Origin: Ancylothrix sp036704045
Lineage (GTDB): Bacteria; Cyanobacteriota; Cyanobacteriia; Cyanobacteriales; Oscillatoriaceae
Reading direction: 5' to 3'
Length of the DNA stretch: 64,000 nt
NCBI GenBank assembly: GCA_036704045.1
Contig: DATNQM010000018.1
Location: 124,001 to 188,000 of the forward strand
Positions 60,786 through 64,000 of this stretch are shown in pieces. A model generated the notes under the pieces. The model worked only from the letters and a program-made list of their open reading frames with translations. It was not told the DNA's origin and did no database searches. Every line of letters starts with the position of its first letter. The first letter of the stretch is position 1. Both the position numbers and the translations under genes were made by a program.

Positions 60786-61811
60786 ATGAAAAAAAATGTA
60801 GGGGTTGTTCGTTTGGCACGCAAGGGCGTGGTTGTGGGTGCTGGGGTTTTGTTTTTAGGTATGGCTGGTTTGACTGGTTGTGGCCAGGAACAAGCTTCTC
60901 AAAATACGCCGGCTAGCCAGAATACAACCGCTGCAACTCCAGCAAGTTCAACACAAAATACAACGACAACAGCTGCTAAACCAATGTCTAAGCTGACAGT
61001 GGCTTTTGCTTCTCGCAAGGATGCTACTGATTTGGAGACAAAGGCTAAGGCGGTGGGTGAGTTTTTGACAAAAGAAATGGGTATGCCGGTGGAAACGGTG
61101 ATCGGCGATGATACGGCTGCTGTGGAAGCTTTAAAAGCGGATAAGGTTGATGTAGCTTTTGTGAGCAGTCGTCCGGCTTTGAAAGCGAAAGAATTAGCAG
61201 GTGCGAATCTTGTTTTGGCAGAGGTTAGAAAAGATTATTCTGGAGGTCATACTTATAAATCTGTTTTGGTTGTCAAAGAAGATAGTCCTCTGACAGAAAA
61301 AGCGACAGCTAAAGAAACTTTGGAACAGTTGAAAGACAAAAAAATGGCTTTTGCTTCGCGCACTTCTGGGTCTGGTTTTATTATTCCTACGGGTGAATTA
61401 GTAGGTCAAGGTTTGGTGGATGGCCCAGACCGCTTAGAAAACTTTTTTAGTCAGGTAAATTATGGGGATGGTTACGCTAGTGCCCTCAAAGCAGTTCTTA
61501 ATGATCAGGCAGATGTGGCTGCGGTTTCTGAGTATGCTTTGAAAGAGCCTTATATTACTGAGGAAGAAGCAAAACAGTTGCGGGTTTTGCATTCAATTCC
61601 TGGGGTGCCGGCTCATGGTATTACGATGGATGATGATGTGCCGGCGGATGTCAAAGAGAAGTTTGTTAATGCGATGATGAAGTTAAATGAGCCTGCTAAT
61701 AATCAACTATTAACGGCTCTTTATAACTCAACTGAGTTGGTGAAAGTTGACCATGATAAGCATTTAGCACCAATGAAAGATGCTCTCGAACGTGCAAAAA
61801 TGACTCCGTAA
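60786..61811 (+). CDS. phnD: PhnD-type phosphonate/phosphite-binding lipoprotein
   Basis: A 341-residue substrate-binding protein of an ABC importer. The signal peptide ends in a lipobox (LTGC, Cys about 32), followed by a Gln/Thr/Ser-rich linker (to about residue 65) and a PBP-like domain with LTVAFASRKDATDLETKAK, ADKVDVAFVSSRPALKAKEL, KMAFASRTSGSGFIIP and SIPGVPAHGITMDDDVP. The family binds phosphonates, phosphite or phosphate. It starts the phnD-phnC-phnE set and is separated from phnC by 239 bases and a terminator-like hairpin. Confidence 0.88.
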   Translation: MKKNVGVVRLARKGVVVGAGVLFLGMAGLTGCGQEQASQNTPASQNTTAATPASSTQNTTTTAAKPMSKLTVAFASRKDATDLETKAKAVGEFLTKEMGMPVETVIGDDTAAVEALKADKVDVAFVSSRPALKAKELAGANLVLAEVRKDYSGGHTYKSVLVVKEDSPLTEKATAKETLEQLKDKKMAFASRTSGSGFIIPTGELVGQGLVDGPDRLENFFSQVNYGDGYASALKAVLNDQADVAAVSEYALKEPYITEEEAKQLRVLHSIPGVPAHGITMDDDVPADVKEKFVNAMMKLNEPANNQLLTALYNSTELVKVDHDKHLAPMKDALERAKMTP

Positions 61812-61843
61812 TTGATGAGGGGAGATTGAGGAATTAGTAATTC

Positions 61844-61863
61844 AAAAAAGAGATTACTTTTTT
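61844..61863 (+). terminator. Terminator-like hairpin between phnD and phnC
   Basis: AAAAAAG (61844-61850) pairs with CTTTTTT (61857-61863), loop AGATTA, followed by CTC. A partial terminator or RNA-stabilising hairpin could raise PhnD over the membrane parts. Confidence 0.5.
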
Positions 61864-62050
61864 CTCAATTTCCTCTTTCTAAGCCTTAATAATAAGAGGC
61901 CAAAAATATTAAACAATGTAATTAGTTGGGGTTGTTTTAGTAGATGCTTAGGGCAGGCTGAGTTGGCAACCCAGGCTCTTTTTTTTGTTTGGTATCTTTT
62001 CTGAGTTTGGAGAGTTTTAGAGTTTTGAAGATTAACACTTTTAAATAGCT

Positions 62051-62785
62051 ATGATGATTGAGTGTGAAAATATAGAAACGCGTTATAGTTTTGCCCTAGG
62101 CCGGCCTATTTTAAATGGAATTAATTTTTCAGTAAAATCTGGGGAATTTGTGGCGCTTTTGGGGTTGAATGGTGCGGGGAAATCGACTCTTTTAAAGACA
62201 TTGGTGGGTTTAGTTCCTCTTCAAAAGGGTAGGATTGATATTAAGGGAGTGCCGGTGAATGGGGGGACGTTAAAAGAGATTCGTAGAAATGTGGGCTTTC
62301 TGTTTCAAGGGGGAGGGTTAATTAAGCAAATTTCGGCTTTAGATAATGTTTTATGTGGCCGGTTGGGTGCTGTGTCGGTATGGGATAGTTTGTGGGGTTT
62401 TAGTAAAAAAGAAAGACAGGATGCTTTTGATTTATTAGAAAGTTTAGAGTTGGGAAATTTTGCACAACAAAAAACTGGTTTGTTGAGTGGGGGACAACAG
62501 CAAAAGGTAGCGATTGCTAGAGCCTTAATTCAGCGTCCACAGATTTTATTAGCCGATGAACCAACGACGGGTTTAGATGTGCTGGCGGCGCGTCAGGTTA
62601 TGGAGATTTTTAGTAATTTATGTCGTGAAAAAAATATAACAGTTGTGATAGTTTTGCATGACTTGGAGTTAGCGAGTTTGTATGCAGAAAGGGCTGTGAT
62701 TTTGGATGCAGGGCGAGTAATTTATGATGGAGGTTGTGGAAATTTAACTAAGCAATTTGCGGATTTAAAAGCTGTTAAATTATAA
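62051..62785 (+). CDS. phnC: PhnC-type ABC transporter ATPase
   Basis: A 244-residue ATPase of the phosphonate/phosphite importer. Walker A is GLNGAGKST, signature LSGGQQQKVAIARAL, Walker B ILLADEPTTGLD, and the switch His is in VIVLHDLELASL. The first of two adjacent ATG codons is used as start; 62054 is equally possible. It lies between the binding protein and permease genes on one strand. An AT-rich hairpin follows its stop. Confidence 0.85.
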   Translation: MMIECENIETRYSFALGRPILNGINFSVKSGEFVALLGLNGAGKSTLLKTLVGLVPLQKGRIDIKGVPVNGGTLKEIRRNVGFLFQGGGLIKQISALDNVLCGRLGAVSVWDSLWGFSKKERQDAFDLLESLELGNFAQQKTGLLSGGQQQKVAIARALIQRPQILLADEPTTGLDVLAARQVMEIFSNLCREKNITVVIVLHDLELASLYAERAVILDAGRVIYDGGCGNLTKQFADLKAVKL

Positions 62786-62813
62786 AAAAATCCTTTTTGA
62801 GTAAGGGTTTTTT
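62785..62813 (+). terminator. Terminator-like hairpin between phnC and phnE
   Basis: AAAAAATCCTT pairs with AAGGGTTTTTT (one G-U pair), with a T-run, 47 bases before the phnE ATG. It could reduce transcription of the permease. Confidence 0.55.
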
Positions 62814-62859
62814 TGAAAAAAGCTGGTTTGATAAGATAGTTAAAAAATGAGAGAGATTG

Positions 62860-63651
62860 ATGAAAAAAGATTTAGTGATTTGGTGGAAAAAGAATGGTTG
62901 GGCGCGGTGGTTTGCAATTGGATTAAGTGTAGTTTTGGTGTATGGTTGGGCTTTGCAGGGGTTGGAAATTAATTTAGATTTATTGCGGGATAGTTGGCCG
63001 CATATTATTGATTTTTTGATTAGGTTATGGCCGCCTAATTTGGAAGTTTTAGATGTGGCTGTTAAGGCTTTAGTTGAAACGGTGCAAATGTCTATTTGGG
63101 GAACGACTATCGGGGCGATTCTTTCGTTACCAATTGCGATTTGTAGCGCTCATAATTTGGCTCCTAAATGGTTACAATGGATTGCGAATTTTGTGCAGAA
63201 TGCGGTGAGATCAATTCCGTCTATTGTGTTGGGTTTAATTTTTGTGGCGGCGACTGGTTTGGGGGCGCCGGCGGGGACTTTGGCGGTGGGAATTTATACG
63301 GTGGGTTATCTTGGAAAGTTTTATCAAGAGGCGATAGAGGCTGTTGAACCTCTTTCTCTTGAAGCTTTGCGGGTGTCGGGTGCTTCTTGGGTGCAGGTGG
63401 CCCAGTATGGGATTTTGCCGCAGGTTTTGCCTTTGGGTTTGGGATATACTTTATATATGTTTGAGTATAATATCCGGGCGGCTTCGGTTTTGGGGGTTGT
63501 GGGTGCCGGGGGTATTGGTTTTGAGTTGGTGAATTATATTCGGGCTTTTGAATATACGAAGGCGACTACTATGATGTTGGTTTTGTTGGTTGTTGTGACT
63601 ATTATTGATGGGGTTAGTAGTAAGTTAAGGCAACGTTTGGAGAGGTTATAA
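62860..63651 (+). CDS. phnE: PhnE-type ABC transporter permease
   Basis: A 263-residue inner-membrane permease with about six membrane helices. ALVETVQMSIWGTTIGAILSLP and the EAL-type loop EAVEPLSLEALRVSGASWVQ (ATPase contact) are typical. The ATG at 62860 is preferred to a TTG three bases upstream because GAGAGA stands before it. It completes the PhnDCE importer. No C-P lyase or phosphonatase genes lie in the window. Confidence 0.88.
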   Translation: MKKDLVIWWKKNGWARWFAIGLSVVLVYGWALQGLEINLDLLRDSWPHIIDFLIRLWPPNLEVLDVAVKALVETVQMSIWGTTIGAILSLPIAICSAHNLAPKWLQWIANFVQNAVRSIPSIVLGLIFVAATGLGAPAGTLAVGIYTVGYLGKFYQEAIEAVEPLSLEALRVSGASWVQVAQYGILPQVLPLGLGYTLYMFEYNIRAASVLGVVGAGGIGFELVNYIRAFEYTKATTMMLVLLVVVTIIDGVSSKLRQRLERL

Positions 63652-63662
63652 ACCTCATCCTG

Positions 63663-63693
63663 TAGCAGATGAAGGCGGATAAGCTATCTGCTA
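63663..63693 (+). promoter_or_regulatory. Hairpin between phnE and the antitoxin-like gene
   Basis: TAGCAGAT (63663-63670) pairs perfectly with ATCTGCTA (63686-63693). It is 12 bases after the phnE stop and 45 bases before the next ATG. It may end the phn transcript or be an operator for the toxin-antitoxin unit. Confidence 0.5.
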
Positions 63694-63738
63694 TAGAATG
63701 CGGTTAAAATTAAAGTTAATGTTAGGGAGTATAGGGTT

Positions 63739-64000
63739 ATGGATAGTATCAAAATTCGCTCTCATGTTGGTTCGGATGGGATTTTACATTTGGATGTGCC
63801 GGTGGGTTTTTGTGATGAAGAAATAGAGGTGACGGTGATGGTAGAAAAAGTGGGGCCGGTTGTTAAGTCTCCTGAAAATTTGGGTTGGCCGGTTGGTTTT
63901 TTTGAGAGAACTTGGGGCAGTTGTGCAGATGATCCGATTGTGATTGATGATGAGGGAATATGCGAAGAACTTGATGATAATTTGGATGGTGTTTTTGATG
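63739..64000 (+). CDS. Antitoxin-like protein (cyanobacterial VapB-type), 3' end outside window
   Basis: The frame opens at the ATG at 63739 and is still open at the window end, giving 87 residues. The start MDSIKIRSHVGSDGILHLDVPVG, the EIEVTVMVE strand and the GWPVGFFERTWGSCADDPI segment match a cyanobacterial antitoxin family normally followed by a PIN-domain VapC toxin. That is family recall. The acidic tail (ICEELDDNLDGVFD) is atypically long for the family. A partner toxin would lie just beyond base 64000. Confidence 0.6.
   Translation, partial: MDSIKIRSHVGSDGILHLDVPVGFCDEEIEVTVMVEKVGPVVKSPENLGWPVGFFERTWGSCADDPIVIDDEGICEELDDNLDGVFD

Overview
The window looks like chromosomal DNA from a filamentous cyanobacterium of the Oscillatoria/Microcoleus/Phormidium kind. 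The case rests on gene content: Psb32, DUF1517, DUF2839 and DUF3110 proteins, an EGY-type site-2 protease, TamB, a RodZ-like protein, CbiT, pentapeptide-repeat proteins, RTX/FG-GAP surface proteins, a Uma2 nuclease and a cyanobacterial-type antitoxin. Intergenic DNA is AT-rich, while the hexamer family RCCGGY (GCCGGT, ACCGGC, GCCGGC) recurs throughout; I noticed no copy of the cyanobacterial octamer HIP1 (GCGATCGC). I saw no rRNA, tRNA, CRISPR array, prophage or intact insertion sequence. Mobile-element traces are limited to small MITE-like inverted repeats and palindromic repeats.

Layout. 0-7 kb: the end of a DUF4346-like protein, Psb32, a small unknown protein, an atypical SDR, gluconokinase, a secreted low-complexity protein, a GGDEF diguanylate cyclase and an HhoA-type protease. 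7-14 kb: a MITE-like element, two tandem pentapeptide proteins sharing an unrecognised C-terminal domain, a DUF1517 protein, and a hybrid histidine kinase. 15-20 kb: a lipoprotein with a structured leader, a DinG/XPD-like protein whose helicase motifs are all degraded, DUF2839, a small unknown protein and an alpha/beta hydrolase. 20-33 kb: an SLH-anchored GHL10 hydrolase, an FAD oxidoreductase, a VOC protein, an ABC exporter, a secreted repeat protein, two small membrane proteins, a PIN-like membrane protein and an EGY-like protease. 33-47 kb: a large RTX/cadherin-like/FG-GAP protein, MurQ with DUF3110, a second RTX protein and TamB. 47-60 kb: Uma2, YchF, a secreted protein, a PLP decarboxylase, CbiT, CdsA, DUF2993, an rRNA pseudouridine synthase coupled to a RodZ-like protein, and two tandem MalQ enzymes. 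60-64 kb: a Nudix hydrolase, PhnD-PhnC-PhnE, and the start of an antitoxin gene cut by the window end.

Most genes are single units or pairs facing each other across clear hairpin terminators. Several act at the cell envelope: TamB, the RodZ-like protein, CdsA, DUF2993, MurQ, the SLH protein and the RTX proteins. No gene set here is a proven new system. The best candidates for something undescribed are the pentapeptide pair with its shared C-terminal domain next to DUF1517, the motif-dead DinG-like protein, the membrane-anchored PIN-like protein, and the two families of MITE-like elements. A sharp change of G/C strand bias inside the hybrid kinase gene also deserves attention.
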